Shown: positions 36,601-50,701 of the stretch, in pieces
Layout: each line of letters opens with the position of its first letter
Numbering within the stretch: position 1 is the first letter of the stretch
DNA from: Diadema setosum
Lineage: Eukaryota; Echinodermata; Echinoidea; Diadematoida; Diadematidae
DNA: 64,000 nt
Direction: 5' to 3'
Assembly (NCBI GenBank): GCA_033980235.1
Contig: CM067065.1
Location: 23,573,337-23,637,336, forward strand
The notes under the pieces: model-generated
The model's input: only the letters and a program-made list of their open reading frames with translations
The model's database searches: none
What the model was told of the DNA's origin: nothing
Program-made: the position numbers and the translations under genes

Positions 36601-39600
36601 CCATTTTTACGAGGTGATGCCGTCATCTAATCAAAATACTGTTATCATATTAATGAATGAGCATTTAACAAGCTACAACATACTGAAATCTGGGTGGAAA
36701 TTGACAAAGGATTAGTGAGATATGCCCGAATAAACTTGAAATTTGATGACGTCATTTTGAAAATTTACTTTTTTTACTTTATTAAGAAATTTGATATCTT
36801 TCAATCATTTTGCCAGCATTGCCACCCCATGAAATGACATGTACAACTCATCAGCTTTCAAAATATGTAAAGAAAATGGGGGGTCACCGTCCATCCTGAC
36901 GAGTAAAATCGGATTTAAAATTGGCGGTTTTTTGGCATAGTTGCACTCTATATCGCCATTGATGCGCGCGCGGAATTTCAACTTTGAAGGGCCCGTATGA
37001 CGTCATATTGAGTCGGATCGACTTGAAACTTGGTAGAAATATTCCTTGACATTTCAGACATCCGATCAAAGTGTAAAAATGGAAAATTTCTATTGCATAT
37101 GAGCTGTGCGTGCGTATATGCGCGCGCGCGTACGCGTCCGTCCACATTTTTCAATTTTTCAAAAATGCTCTAAATGGTCTGAAACGTGTGCAAAAAAAAT
37201 TTGAGCTCGATTGGAGCATACAAATATTTCAACGCGCGCGTACGCCCACGTTTTAAGGGTAAAGATGAATTTTGAGAATATGAGTATAATTCCCTTGACT
37301 TGAAATATATGTGACGTAAATATGATTGAAAAATTCCATTCCATTAATGAGATATGAATGAAAATGTGTTTTCATATAATGACGTCATAGTGACCTCACG
37401 GTCTATTGATCACAATGGTTTCACTAGATCTGACGTCTTTGTGACACCATACATATATGATATAAGTTGACATTGATAGGCAATGCACTTTCTGAGCTAA
37501 CCTCTGCACAACTTTTGAGGAGAAAGAAATAAAGAAGACTAAAGAAAGAATCCGTAGAGAAACAAAAGGTGATCCGATAGGATAACTCGGATCACCTAAA
37601 AAAACAAAACACTAGCCAGTTTATATTATCATCCTTATTGATGGGCACACAAGTTAATCGCCTGCAAATAAAATTGTTACGATACACACACACATTCTGG
37701 GCTAACATTGACTCGATTACTGTTGAGGTGATTACGATGTTGTTGACAATTTTGTAGCTGTATGTAATATAATTTCTCGGTCAATTTTAAACCCTTCCAG
37801 ATATTATTGCTGAAATGATACAGAAGGTTAAACGATATTTTTAGGTGATCCGAGTATCCTCTCGGATCACCTTCTGTATCTGAACTGATTCTTTGTTCTT
37901 CTTCTTTATTTCTGGACAAAAGTTGTGCATCTATTAACTCAGAAAGTTCTCAGAGTATCAATTTCAAACTTATAGCATATATGTATCATGTCCCAAAGAC
38001 GACAAATCTAATGTATCATTGTGATTGGTCAACCGTGACGTCACTATGACGTCATTATGTGAAAACACATTTTCATTTTTATCTCATTAATGGAAAGGAA
38101 TTTTCAATGAAATTTACGTCACATATAATTCTAGTCAAGTGCATTCTACTCATCAAAATTCATAATTTTTACTAAAAAGCGCGCGTACGTGCGCGTTGAA
38201 ATATTTGTATGCTCCAATCGAGCTATTTTTTTTTTTTTTGCACACGTTTCAGACCATTTGGAGCATTTATCGAAAAACTGCAAAAATTGGACGGACGCGT
38301 ACGCGCGCGCGCATATACGCACGCACAGCTCATATGCAATAGAAATTTCCCGTTTTTTCACTTTGATCGGATGTCTGAAATGCCAAGAAATATTTCTACC
38401 AAGTTTCAAGTCAATCCGACTCAATATGACGTCATACGGGCCGTCAAATTTGAAATTCCGCGCGCGTCAATGGCGATATACAGTGCAACTATGCCAAAAA
38501 ACCGCCAATTTTAAATCCGATTTTACTCGTCAGGATGGACGGTGACCCCCAATTTTCTTTACTTATTTTGAAAGCTGATGAGTTGTACATGTCATTTCAT
38601 GGATTGCCGATACTGAAAAAATGATTAAAAGATATCAAAGTTCTTAATAAAGTAAAAAAAGTAAATTTTCAAAATGACGTCATCAAAATTCAAGTTCACT
38701 CGAGCGTATCTCACTTATCCTTTGCCGATTATCACCCAAATTTCAGTATGTTGTAGCTTATTTAATGTTCTTTCATATTTATTATTACAAAATTTTGATT
38801 GGATGACGTCATCACCTCGTAAAAATGGATTGAAAGTAACCTTGTAAAATTTACGTGTTATCTCTATGGGAGAGCACTTTTTTTCTTTTTTGAGCACTAG
38901 CTCACTTTGCTTCGGTGAATTTTTCCGAGATTTTACTATGTTGTAGCTGAGACTTTCGGCTATCGTTATTGTGCCCTTTGTTTTTTTCATACGACGTCGG
39001 CATCACGTCGAAAAACTTGGTTGAAAATGGCACGTGGCTTCGATGCAGCGTCATTTTGCTTAATACACAGGGCCTATGGATCATGAAATAGGTCAGTGCA
39101 TAGCGCATCCGACTCGTAATCCTAAGGTCCCTGGTTCGAGGCTCACCCCTGCCAATATTTTTTTCGATTTTCTTTTTAAACACTTTTTTTTCTTTTTCTT
39201 CAGTTAGTCTTAATCTCCTTTCATAACTTTATCTTTTTCTGATTTTTTTATGCTTCTCCTTCAAATTTCTATAAAATAACTTATTTTTTCTTTATTTTTC
39301 TTTCTTTCTTCTCCTTTCTGTGCAATAGATCAACAACAACAATGGCTATCAACCCCATATTTTGTACATGTTTAGCTCATGTCACGTACATTATTTCATA
39401 AAATAACAACTACTTGATCGGACACCATCTTGGGTATGTAAATTAGGGTCAAAGGTCATAAATGTTTCATCCTGTATCTTGGTGAATACATGTCCTATAT
39501 TTCCCATATTTTGGACACGCAAAGACCATGTTACAAGAATCATTTCACAAAGTGGGGTCAAAGGTCATAGGTTCTTCTTTCTCTTTCTTCGTTATGACGT

Positions 39601-42600
39601 GTTATCTCTATGGGAGAGAATTTTTCTAGATGTGAAAATTGACATGATTGTCTTTATTGAGCACTAGCTCACTTATCCTTCGGTGAATTTTTCCGAAATT
39701 TTAATATGTTGTAGCTGAGACTTTGCGCTATCGTATAATGCCCTTCGTTTTTTCATACGATGTCGGGATTACGATAAAATACTTGGTTGAAAGTAAAGCT
39801 TATCTTCGATGTATTGAGATATTTCTTTCTTTCTGCAACTTTCTTTGCAATAACTCAAGAAAAACAGGCTCTATCACCCCCATATTTTGCACATGTTTAG
39901 GTCATGTCACGTACATTATTTCATACAGTAACTACTTGATCGAACACCGTCTTGGGTATGTAAATTAGGGTCAAAGGTCATAAATGTTTTATCCTGTATC
40001 TGGTGAATACATGTCCTATCTTTCCCATATTTTGCACACGCACAGACCATGTTACAAGAATCATTTCACAAAATAACCACTTTTTGCTCAGACGCCATCT
40101 TGGGTGTGCAAAGTGGGGTCAAAGATCAAATATACTTCGTTTTGTATCTTCGTTAGTGTATACGGAATTCGGTACCAAAGATGGCAGGTCTGACTCGCTT
40201 TTCTAAATGAGATTCTAAACATCACACGGCTGCAATTTAATGTCCCCTAAACACAGATGAAACCTGTATGGTCATGCCTTTTGGGATCAGGACTCAAATC
40301 ATTGATTTTCGAAAAGATCGGATCACCTAATTTGTCAGTGTTGACAAATTCCAAGTCTAGTTCGTATTGTGTCTGTTGATCATTAAAATTAAAGCAACAG
40401 CAAATTCTTTTGTGTCTATCATAACAAAAAAATATTTTAGACTACGCAATTATTTTTTTAAAGCGATCAAAATGTTTAACATATTATGGAGAACACTTTT
40501 TAAGTCGTTTTGAAATTTTGAAATTCCTGATATCAACCTAATACATAACAGCTAGCTGGTGAACAATTTTAAACTTCGTTTTCATTTGAGTGAGACTAAT
40601 TTGCACGATGTATCCACATGGACACAATAAATATTTGGACGTGATCCCGGCCCCGCCCGCTCTAGTAGTGCATTTGTACCACAGATGCTCCTTCCGGAAA
40701 AAAAGGATACATTATGCATATTTAGAGGTTTAAATGATTGAAAATCCTGAAAATGGTTACAATAGGTTTTCTTTTAGTATTTCGGAATATTTTTGATCAG
40801 GTATAACTTTCAAAATTCTTCCCAAATAATACTAAAAGTGGATTCCGATAAGCTACAAACTTGGTGTTTGCTCCGATTCTCCCAAATGTGCTAAATCAAA
40901 TCAATACTAAATACACTTTGTGTGTGTAAACTATTCAAGTAGCTAAATTGAAATAAGTAAGGAGGTAATTATGTAAACTGTACTTGGAATGCATGTATAT
41001 GTGTTGTCGCCAACATTGTGAACACATGTACACTAATAACGCAGGAACTTCTTAGGCAAATGAAAACAAATCAGTATAATCCCAATTGACCTTCCTAATA
41101 CGATCAAGAGAAAGTGATCAAGAATGTAACCATAAATTTAAGAAAAATCATATCTCCATAAATGAAATATCCATGCATGCGCTTTTTGTCTTGTTTTTTG
41201 TATATTTTATTTCAATGCGCGTGCATATTTACAGCACGTTCCTTAATTTAAGATTTATTTTTTTAAGTAGTTTAAAGATGTATGTTCATTCATATTAGTT
41301 AATTTATTTTACAATTATTTACAGTATAATTTGCTATTGCTTTTGATTATGGACAGCTTCAAGACTTAAAGTTGGTGATTTACCCCTGGGAAACCGGTTC
41401 TCATGGTCAATCCTCGATGGGAACGGAATTAGCGCTATGTGTGTGTTCTTTGCCAAGTCTTTCTAGCTTCGGTGTGGAATGCTACTACTTGTCCGACAAT
41501 TTCTTCTCAACCGCCGCTGTCCTGGCACAAAAATGTCAGGTATGTCACGATTGAAGTACAGGAAGCTTCCCGTTGATGTGATTGCTTATTAAGCAAAGAT
41601 CTGTTTAATTTTTTTTTTTTCAAAACAAAAAGAAAAGTGTCTCAGAAATGAAAAATCTTTCAAAAAGTGGGAAAATCGCGATGAATACAGATTTCATTTA
41701 ACATGGACGCAATCTTTATGCGTGTTTCGTCATTGAAAATAAATTCAAATTGTTACTGCTGCAGTAATGAATATATGCAAAATGTGCCGTTACGGAGATG
41801 ACGTGACTGAGATGGCATTTGCAAATGATTTGGTAATCTAATTTGGCATATATAAATTTAAAGATAGATATTTAATGCAACTGAACAAAAAAAAAATCAG
41901 TAGTTAAAGGACTTCCAATATGATTACCACCATGCATTTTTAATATCACGTTATTGTTATTTTGTACTAAAGAAAAAAATTCCACCAACGCCATCTCCGT
42001 CACTTTTTTGCGATGGAGATGACGTGACGGAGATGACGGGTTTACAATTAATGGCCTCATATCATCTTCCAGATCCATTCACCTGCGGTAAGAACCGTGT
42101 GTACCGGTAGAGTGTATGATCTTCTCTCCCGTTATGTCACTAAAATTATAATTTGATTTGATATGTAATCTTAAGCGTTCGGAGATGAATAATGGTAATT
42201 TAAGGGTAAGTTGAATAAGGGCACGACCTGGCTTTTGTCACAAATTCAAAAAAAAAAATAACTTTTCTATTAAAGTAGGGGAAAAACCAGGTGAGTTCTT
42301 CAACTTCAGAATGTAACTGTCATATACATACAGTACATCTTTTTCCGAACAATAGACCGGTTTATTTATTTATGCATCCAATAATGTACGAATAACGCTT
42401 TTCCTGAGACTATGGAATGATCTGTTGTTGTTGTTTCTTATCACCTTTTGTAAGTCTGGCATTCAGTTCGCATACAGCTGTTACCCCGTCACCCCTGCGA
42501 GGGTTATCATTATCATCATTATAGCACGTTCATGTTTACTCATTTCAGCAGTGTTGTCCGACATGCGTAATGTCAGCAAATTAACGTGAACCTGTTCCAC

Positions 42601-45600
42601 TCACGTATTGATATTCACATAATATAAGACACATTTAATGATATATAGGTACATGTGTATCCCAATTTGAATTCAACTTGTCGTTATACTCATAATGTTT
42701 TCAGTGGTATTCTTTTTCACAATGTCCAATGTCCAATCGAGGGCAGTCACCTCAGCTACTTACCAGTCCTTCAGATTAGCTACAATTTCAATCTACATTC
42801 TGATCCGACCAGTCCTGTTTACCCCCGTGTATATCCCTGTGTATATTATACTCCTCCTTGTTTTGTAACAATGCACGTGGACTGTTTTCACAATTTTTTT
42901 CCCCTCATTTTTCTGCCTGTCATGTAACATGACGCATTTGTTTTCTCTCTTATTCTGTAAGTCAATGCCGGGTGTAACTTGACGGTCGTTAGCCTGCATT
43001 GGTTGCACGAAAATTCAACCACCCAGTAAAAACTGAATTGTATGTGTGCTTAAACAGCCTTAGCATTTTTCTTGCTGATTTTTTTCAACACATGCCTATG
43101 AAATACTTGTCTGTCCCACCTTCGCATTCTTCACCCTCCTCATCAAAACACTCTGTTTGTTTGATTATTTTTTGCTCCTTTTACACGCGAGTGCGTTTAA
43201 TTCCACTATTTTTCCCATCTTGTCAATCATTACAAATTAAACTGTAGTTTTTGTACACATGCAATCAGTGCGTTGATCACTGGGAGGGGGTGGAATCGGG
43301 AGCGAGGGTGAGATATACAGAATGAATTTACAGATATATTTTTTTTTATCCTACAAATCAATAATTTTTTTAGACAATATTCATAACTATTTCCTTCAAA
43401 CAGCAAATCTGTTCAAATTCGGGAGCTATTTCTATGTCCGTTTACATGCTTTGTACTGGTCCAGTCAAAGTTCTCCTACAGACTTTGACTGATTGTGTGT
43501 ACGCTTTCTACCTATATTGTTTATGTAATTTATGTTCTTTTCCTATGCTGTTTATGTATTTTATGTTTTTGTTTATGTTGCCAGAAATCTATCTCCATGT
43601 AAATTTGCCTACTCGCTGTTCTATCCGTGAACCCGGGGCTGTTAGTGCTTCCCTTGTGCCATTATATTTCATTCCTTTACAAACTCGTCAGTTGACATGC
43701 CTTCATATACTTTATGACTCTCCTTATGGCTAATCGACTCAATGCAGCATTTGATTCCCTTGATGATGATGAACTCTTAGATTTGTTTAGACGCTTCCCT
43801 TCGGAATTAAGTCGTACTCAGTTACATTCGTCTGCTTTTTTTGATAATTTTATTGCTAACAATGTTAACGCATCTTCAAAAGATTTATATAATGCTTTTG
43901 ATTTTGAACATGACTTAACTCCAACTCCTTCTAAGTATGTCACTGTTGATCAATTCAAAGATTTTACAAAGAGTTTTTCACAATGTACTTTTTCTATGTT
44001 ACATCTGAATATAAGGAGTATTAATAAACATTTTGATGAATTACAGATATTATTAGATAACCAAAATAAACTTCAAATTTCAGTGATAGGCTTATCTGAA
44101 ACATGGTTATCATCTGATGATAATTTGCCGTATGCATTAAATGGTTATGATTTTATTGTTAATAACAGAGGGAACAGGACGGGTGGTGGAGTTGCGTTAT
44201 ATTTATCTCAAAAATTTGAATATGGTGTTTGTGATGAATTCAATATCATGAATGATACTTTAGAGTCCCTGTTTGTGGAAATAATCATTCCGCAAAGTAA
44301 AAATATTATGATTGGTATTGTTTATAGACCCCCAAGTTCAAGTCCTAAAGATTTTCTGGATTGTATATCAAACTTATTAAAAAAACCCCATTTTATTAAT
44401 AAAAAAATTTTCATAATGGGTGATTTTAACATTGATTTGGTTAAGAATGATGATAATACATCTCAAGAATTTCTTGAAGTGTTTTTGTCCGCTTCTTTTT
44501 TGCCATTAATTTCGAAGCCAACTCGTGTTACAAATCATTCCTCCACCCTCCTTGATAATATTTTTGCTAATTCCGTGCAGATTTTAAATTCTTCCATAAT
44601 TTTATCTGGTATTACTGATCATTTCCCCATTATAGCATGTTTTGACCTTAAACATTGTGTTGATAAGTTTCATTCTTTTTTCATCCAGACGTAGAGCTAC
44701 ACCAGAAAATTTGGCTAGTCTTGGTGCTAACCTAGACAGGGCTGATTGGTCTAGTGTTTATGATAATGATGATATAAATGTATCGTTTGAGAATTTTTCA
44801 GGGATAGTTAAAAGACATTTAGATGAATATATTCCCAGATTAAAAGAAAAGTCAGTTAATTATAAAACGTCCCCCAAATTACCATGGATTACAAAATCTC
44901 TTCTTCGTTCAATAAATAGGAAAAAAAGGTTATATTATAAATTCAAAATGAAAAAAAAAAACTGAGAAGTTAAAATATAAATACACTTCGTATAAAAATA
45001 TTTTAACGAAGATTATACGGTTGCAAAAGAGAAAATATTATATGATTCAGTTAGAAAAATATAAACATGATATGAAAAATACATGGAAGGTGTTGAAGCA
45101 GGCTATGAATATATCAAAAAAGAAATCAGAAATTATAAAAATAAGACATGATAATAAAGTTTTTGAAGATCCTAATGATATAGCCAATTTTTAACTCTTA
45201 TTTTTCAATGATTGGAGAGAATTTGGCAGAGAAAATACCGCAGTCAAATATACATTTTTCTGAATTTTTAGGTCAATCCAATTCCAGTTCTATTTTTTTT
45301 GTTCCAACAACAAAATATGAAATAATAGATATTGTTACCGCAATGAATAACAAGCGGAGTGCCGGTTATGACGATATCAGTAATTTTATTTTAAAGGGGA
45401 TTATATCTTCAATTGCTGACCCACTTTCATATATTTTCAATAAATCCTTATCAAGTGGTGTTTTTCCTGATTTTATGAAAATAGCTAAGGTTTTTCCTTT
45501 ATTTAAAAAAGGAGATGATTCTGATATATGTAATTATAGACCTATTTCTTTGCTTTCATCTTTATTTAAAATATTGGAAAAATTGATATTTACAAGAACA

Positions 45601-48106
45601 ATTAATTTTTTGAATTTACATAATGTTTTTACAAATTCTCAATTTGGGTTCCGTCAGAAACATAGCACCATTCATGCTCTTTTAAAGTTTATTGACCACG
45701 CTGCGCACACTATTGATAATCATTCTCATCTTATTGGTATCTTCCTGGACTTCTCCAAGGCCTTCGATACAATTAATCATGAAATATTACTTTATAAACT
45801 GTCTCATTATGGAATACGCGGGAAGGCCTTGGAGTGGTTCAGGAGTTACCTACAAAACCGAAAACAATATGTATCTCTGAACTAGTACAGCTCGAGTTTA
45901 GGGTAGTTTATTAGGACCTTTACTTTTTATCATTTATATCAATGACTTTTGTAGATCATCTGACATACTCGCATTTATACTTTTTGCTGACGATTCAAAT
46001 ATTTTCTTTTCTCACCAAAATCCAGATACTCTTGTACGCATAGTTAATTCCGAATTGAAAAAAAGTAACTCAGTGGATAAGAGCTAATAAATTATCTCGT
46101 AATCTTCAGAAAACTAAGTATATGTTTTTTAGTAATTCTTTAGAAGATTTAGACGCAGGTATTGTTCTTGATAACACTTTGTTAGAACGAGTTCCTCATA
46201 TAAAATTCCTTGGTATCACAGTGGATGATAAACTTTCGTGGAGGCCGCATATTACTAACATTAGTACAATAATTTCACGCAATATTGGTATTATTAATAG
46301 ACTCAAGTTTCATATTCCATTGCCCTCTTTGTTGACGTTGTATTTTTCTCTAATTTTACCTTATCTTAATTACGGACTCCTAGCGTGGGGTAGTGCCCAT
46401 CAAAACTTACTAGATAAATTACTTTTGTTACAAAAAAAGGTTATTCGTATTATTTGTGGCGTCCCGCCACGTTCCCATACAGAGCCATTATTTATTAAAC
46501 ATGAGATTTTGAAAATTAAAGATTTGTATTTTTTTCAACTTGGTCAGTTTATGTTTAATTACAATGTTAATGCACTTCCCAGTATTTTCAATTCAATGTT
46601 CCCACGGAACCAGTCTTTTCATGATTATCCCACTAGACAATCTAATGAGTTTCATTTACCCCTCCTGAGAACTTTATTGGCTCAGAATACATTTATATAC
46701 ACTGGTCCTAGATTTTGGAACTCACTGAGCTGTGAAATAAAAAATTCCCCATCTTTGTATTCTTTTAAGCGCAAGTTGAAACTTTTTTTATTAAATCCTC
46801 CCTGACATGTTTTTTTTTTTCCATTAACAGCTATAATTTTTGTTAACCTCAGAGTTCATCATCCACCCACCAATCATTCAAACACTGGATTTATTATTAC
46901 GTAAAGAAGTAGCCATTACAATCCTTGCTCAGCTGCATGCAGCACCAACTCTATGAAGCACATTCTCTACCATCCTCTGTTCCATTTCCCTTATTCAGCG
47001 TGTAGGTATTCTCTCATTCTCTCTTTTCTTCTTTCTTTCCTTCCATACTTTTCATCTATTCTGGCAAGTTGTGTCATGTTGTTGCGTTTCTTCTGTTTTG
47101 TCCCGTCCTGTCGTATATTATATTCGTCACAAGTGTTTGTAAATAAGTAATTTATAGGTTTTATGAGTGGTTCACAATCTACAAGCTTTGCTTTTTAGTG
47201 GACCTCTCTATTCTTTCTTCCTTTTTTTTCAACTGAAGCATGACTTTGTATTATTTTTTTTTGCCAGTATGCGCTCCTATGTTTATTGATACCATTTATT
47301 AAGACAAAAATGTTCTTTGTTTATGATGTAAAACCTGATTTATCTTGTGTTATGTTTTTGTTGAAAAAGAAAAAGGAAGAAGAATGAAAATAAATGAATT
47401 GAATTGAATTGAATTGAATATACCACTAAAATCGATATTTAGTGTAACCGACATTTTTCGTTAATGGTGCCTTTAATGGTCGCAACAAAGATGACGCAAA
47501 ATGGTGGGACACCCAATTTTGAATTATTCATTTCATTTTTTTAGTCGATTGATATTCTTATGTCTTATGTTAATATTTTAATAGTACGCTCTAAAATAAA
47601 TTAGAAAAGCATTATATAACGTTTCAACTTACTCCATAGAATCTTGAAATGCGACATGAGGATATTTATTTGTAGTGTCACCGGGACATGGGGTTTTCAG
47701 TGATACGGGAAAATCAAAATAACAGGTCAGGATAAACAATTCATCCCTCTCGTTTTGTTTGTTGTCTAAATTACATGAATGTAAGTAATTGTAAAAAGAA
47801 CAGAAAGTAGGGAAATGACATTTTATTTTTGTAAATATACCTTTAAACTGCTGGGACACAGAAATATACACTCAGGGAAGAAAGACCCAAAAATTGAAAT
47901 AAGTATGCTGTAAAGCGTTGTGAGGACTGTATCCATTATGGAAATCTAAAATTCATATTTCTAGTCGCAATTCTAGAGCATTGTTGCCAACATAAGCAAC
48001 ATTTGCGTCCAGAATGGTCATCACAATGCAGTTTTACAACCTATCCGGATGTATGCGACCTGATATATTATATCATATATATGTGTATGTATATATGTAA
48101 ACTTAA

Positions 48107-48147
<41 letters not shown>

Positions 48148-49694
48148 TATACATATATATATATATACAGTGTATATAAAGAGAGGGAGAGAAGTGTATA
48201 AATTAACAGCCCTGATGAAGGTCTTCAAAGCAAAAAAACTTGGTAATAAACGGCATACGTTGATCATTAGCTACGTTCGCGAATGCTCTATTCTTCTCGC
48301 ATATATACATATTCATTTATTTATTTATAACTTTATACATATTTACTGAATAACTTATTATTACCATATTTTATACGACATAGGAAGGGATATGCGGAAA
48401 GGTAACAGATAGCTTACCGAACCAAGAGGGACTTATGCGATTGATTTCTAAAGTAATTGAGACAACCACAGATAAACACTGCAATACATTTTGTTCATTG
48501 CATATTCGTTTCTCAGCGCGAACGTCCGCGCAAACATTATTTGCACCCATATGTGCGTACACCAGGCAGCTATGATGTATATTTAATGTACGAAATCGGT
48601 TTCTGATATAATTGAAGAACTTTTTCAACAAAATCTAATCCTATTGGACCTAAAATGACTTCATGCAGCCTCGTCAGAGCTGAAAATCGGCCCTGTATCA
48701 ATGGTGATAGGCAGAGGAAATGTGGGAGAAAAATGCATATCTTCATTGAAAAGTATGATCTGTGTAGAGGAGCTATTTGGCACAAATTAACGATGAAATA
48801 AATTACTATATTTCCACGTGAAATATAACAAAATACGGTGTGAAAAGAGGTCAGGTCAAAAGAAATTGAAGTCTCCTTCTAGACTCTATAGAAATAGGTT
48901 TAACTTTGCACCTGTACGTGTGACACACATGTAGCACCTTTACCAGACCGGTGAGAATTGTTAACGCCACAACTGTGTAAATTTCTGGTCTGAAAGGTAC
49001 AAAATTTAACCTGTAAAATTGCTTCATTTATGTCACACGTAATGGAGCAAAATTGAACCATATCTTACGAGTGCATGCTTAAAAATGCGTATTCATATCT
49101 TTTATTCCAGATTAGGGAGATTCACATGGCAACTTCGATAGACTGGAATTCAGAGCCAGCTGCAACAGGAAACTTAGCCAAATTTCTGTGTCGTATGCCC
49201 TATCTTACATTTGCTGATCTCCGATGCGATAACCTGCCGAAAGAATTCTTCCAGACAATTGTGTCGCAGACAACACGCACCAAGGTAAATACTAAATATT
49301 TCACTTTGTTTAATAGTCGTTTCCAAGAAAAGATACAATTTTTGGATTATAATCTTTAGGCAATATAGAAGTAAATCACATAATTCATTTAAGAAATAGC
49401 ATGCAAAGAAAAATGGAATGTGACATTTGTCTATCCTGACGATAATCATAGTATTAGAATCTCTATCATTTCCACTGCCAAATTTAGCCGCTTGTAAAGG
49501 AATAAAGGCAGGAAACGTTAAATATCTGTATTATTATCAGCTGGAATCTCGCTGCTGTACTCAGACGTGAATCGATACAAGCCTATTGGAAGGACATACT
49601 GAGAATAATTTAAGCAATTTTTGTTTACGAAAATGTTATTTTCATCTTATACTGTATGTGTATTAACATGTATCAATATTATACGAATAAATAA

Positions 49695-49740
<46 letters not shown>

Positions 49741-50159
49741 CAAGTTTTCAAGTTTCAAGTTGATTTCATATTTCCACTTTCTCAGTGATGGGATTACAAA
49801 ATGATTGACAATAAAACAAAAGTACAAAATATATACAACCATATCTTATGTTTAAAAAAAAAGACAAACAAACATTACACACAAATACAAATGGTCATTA
49901 TCATCTGAGGATATCACAAATAAATGTCAGAAATATGATGGGGCCTACATAAAAGCAATGATGCTTGTAAAAACTGTAGGTTCCCGAATTTATAGGCGTG
50001 AAATTATACGGAGAACGGACATGTTTATCTCGACCAACTTAAATTGTACCAGTGCATGGAACATAACATGCAAAATTAGATTAAAAAAATAATCATCGTG
50101 ACGTCATCAATGTTACCACAACAATTTCAATTAACTAAATAGCTAAACCGAAATTCTAT

Positions 50160-50194
<35 letters not shown>

Positions 50195-50663
50195 GTGTGT
50201 GTGTGTGTGTGTGTGTATGTGCGTAAATACATTTTTCATGTCTTTTTTCATTTCATCTTGTACATTCTATAGCTGGATTGCATCACCGTCAATGGACACC
50301 CAGTAAACGAGTTGATTAGTGAGAAACAATCAAGAATGCACGACACAGGTATTTGCATTGGTCATGCAAATTAGGGCAAGTTGAATGCATGTGTAGTGTC
50401 TGTTTATAAAGAAAAATCCACTTAAACCTACAAAACATATGCCCTAAGTTAGAGATTTGTTGTACATATTGCACTGATCTCCCCTTCTTATTTCCCTTAG
50501 CAAGTCTCCTAAATCTGAAATATGTCAAAATCTGAAATATGTCAACATACATAATATCCAATTGTGTTCATTCTATTTTTATGGAGTAAGGTGTTCTCTT
50601 TAAATTTGTCGAACTAAAAGAACAACAACGCAGCATCCGATTTAAAGAACACTTACAGGGGAA

Positions 50664-50701
<38 letters not shown>

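Larger units (their letters stand above)
35236..40360. mobile_element. 5.1 kb inverted pair of 2.3-2.5 kb elements
   Basis: The outer ends are CTAGA...AATTTGTCA, a 4-base loop, TGACAAATT, then AGGTGATCCGAT, and the inverse at the right end. Each arm ends inside with another AGGTGATCCGA/TCGGATCACCT hairpin (37568-37597 and 37843-37871). The arms (about 35269-37597 and 37843-40328) match over nearly their whole length in opposite orientation and are separated by about 245 bp. Each arm also holds two diverged direct copies of a roughly 550 bp block with TATGACCTTTGACCC. No transposase is seen. No clear target duplication flanks the pair. Confidence 0.75.
35154..41356 (+). other. Intron 9 (6.2 kb) with a giant inverted repeat
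   Basis: 35236-40360 is the inverted pair described separately. 40361-41356 is AT-rich with no feature seen. The acceptor is TGGACAG. Confidence 0.6.
43434..47420 (+). mobile_element. Decayed non-LTR retrotransposon with endonuclease and RT
   Basis: Coding remains run from 43714 to 46806 and the 3' end is marked by tandem GAATT copies at about 47395-47416. The reading frame changes at least five times and has several stops, so it cannot be active. The 5' limit is unclear: 43434-43713 may be 5' UTR. It is on the same strand as the host gene, inside intron 10. Confidence 0.75.
41540..49110 (+). other. Intron 10 (7.6 kb) with a decayed LINE
   Basis: 41540-42640 and 47425-49110 show no gene. 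An AT repeat lies at about 48110-48170. The LINE occupies about 43700-47420. Open frames at 42655-43733 upstream of it are unrecognised and may be LINE 5' sequence. Confidence 0.5.

Noticed and set aside
38189..38545. 118-codon frame in the right arm of the intron 9 pair
   Set aside because: The inverted left arm has no matching intact frame. The composition follows GCGCGC and simple tracts.
39086..39155. Possible functional tRNA-Thr gene
   Set aside because: Only the D-loop, anticodon and T-arm resemble tRNA. The acceptor stem cannot pair, and the context is a repeat.
42655..42927. 90-codon frame upstream of the LINE as ORF1
   Set aside because: No zinc knuckle, RRM or PHD-like pattern. 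Pro/Tyr-rich composition from simple sequence.
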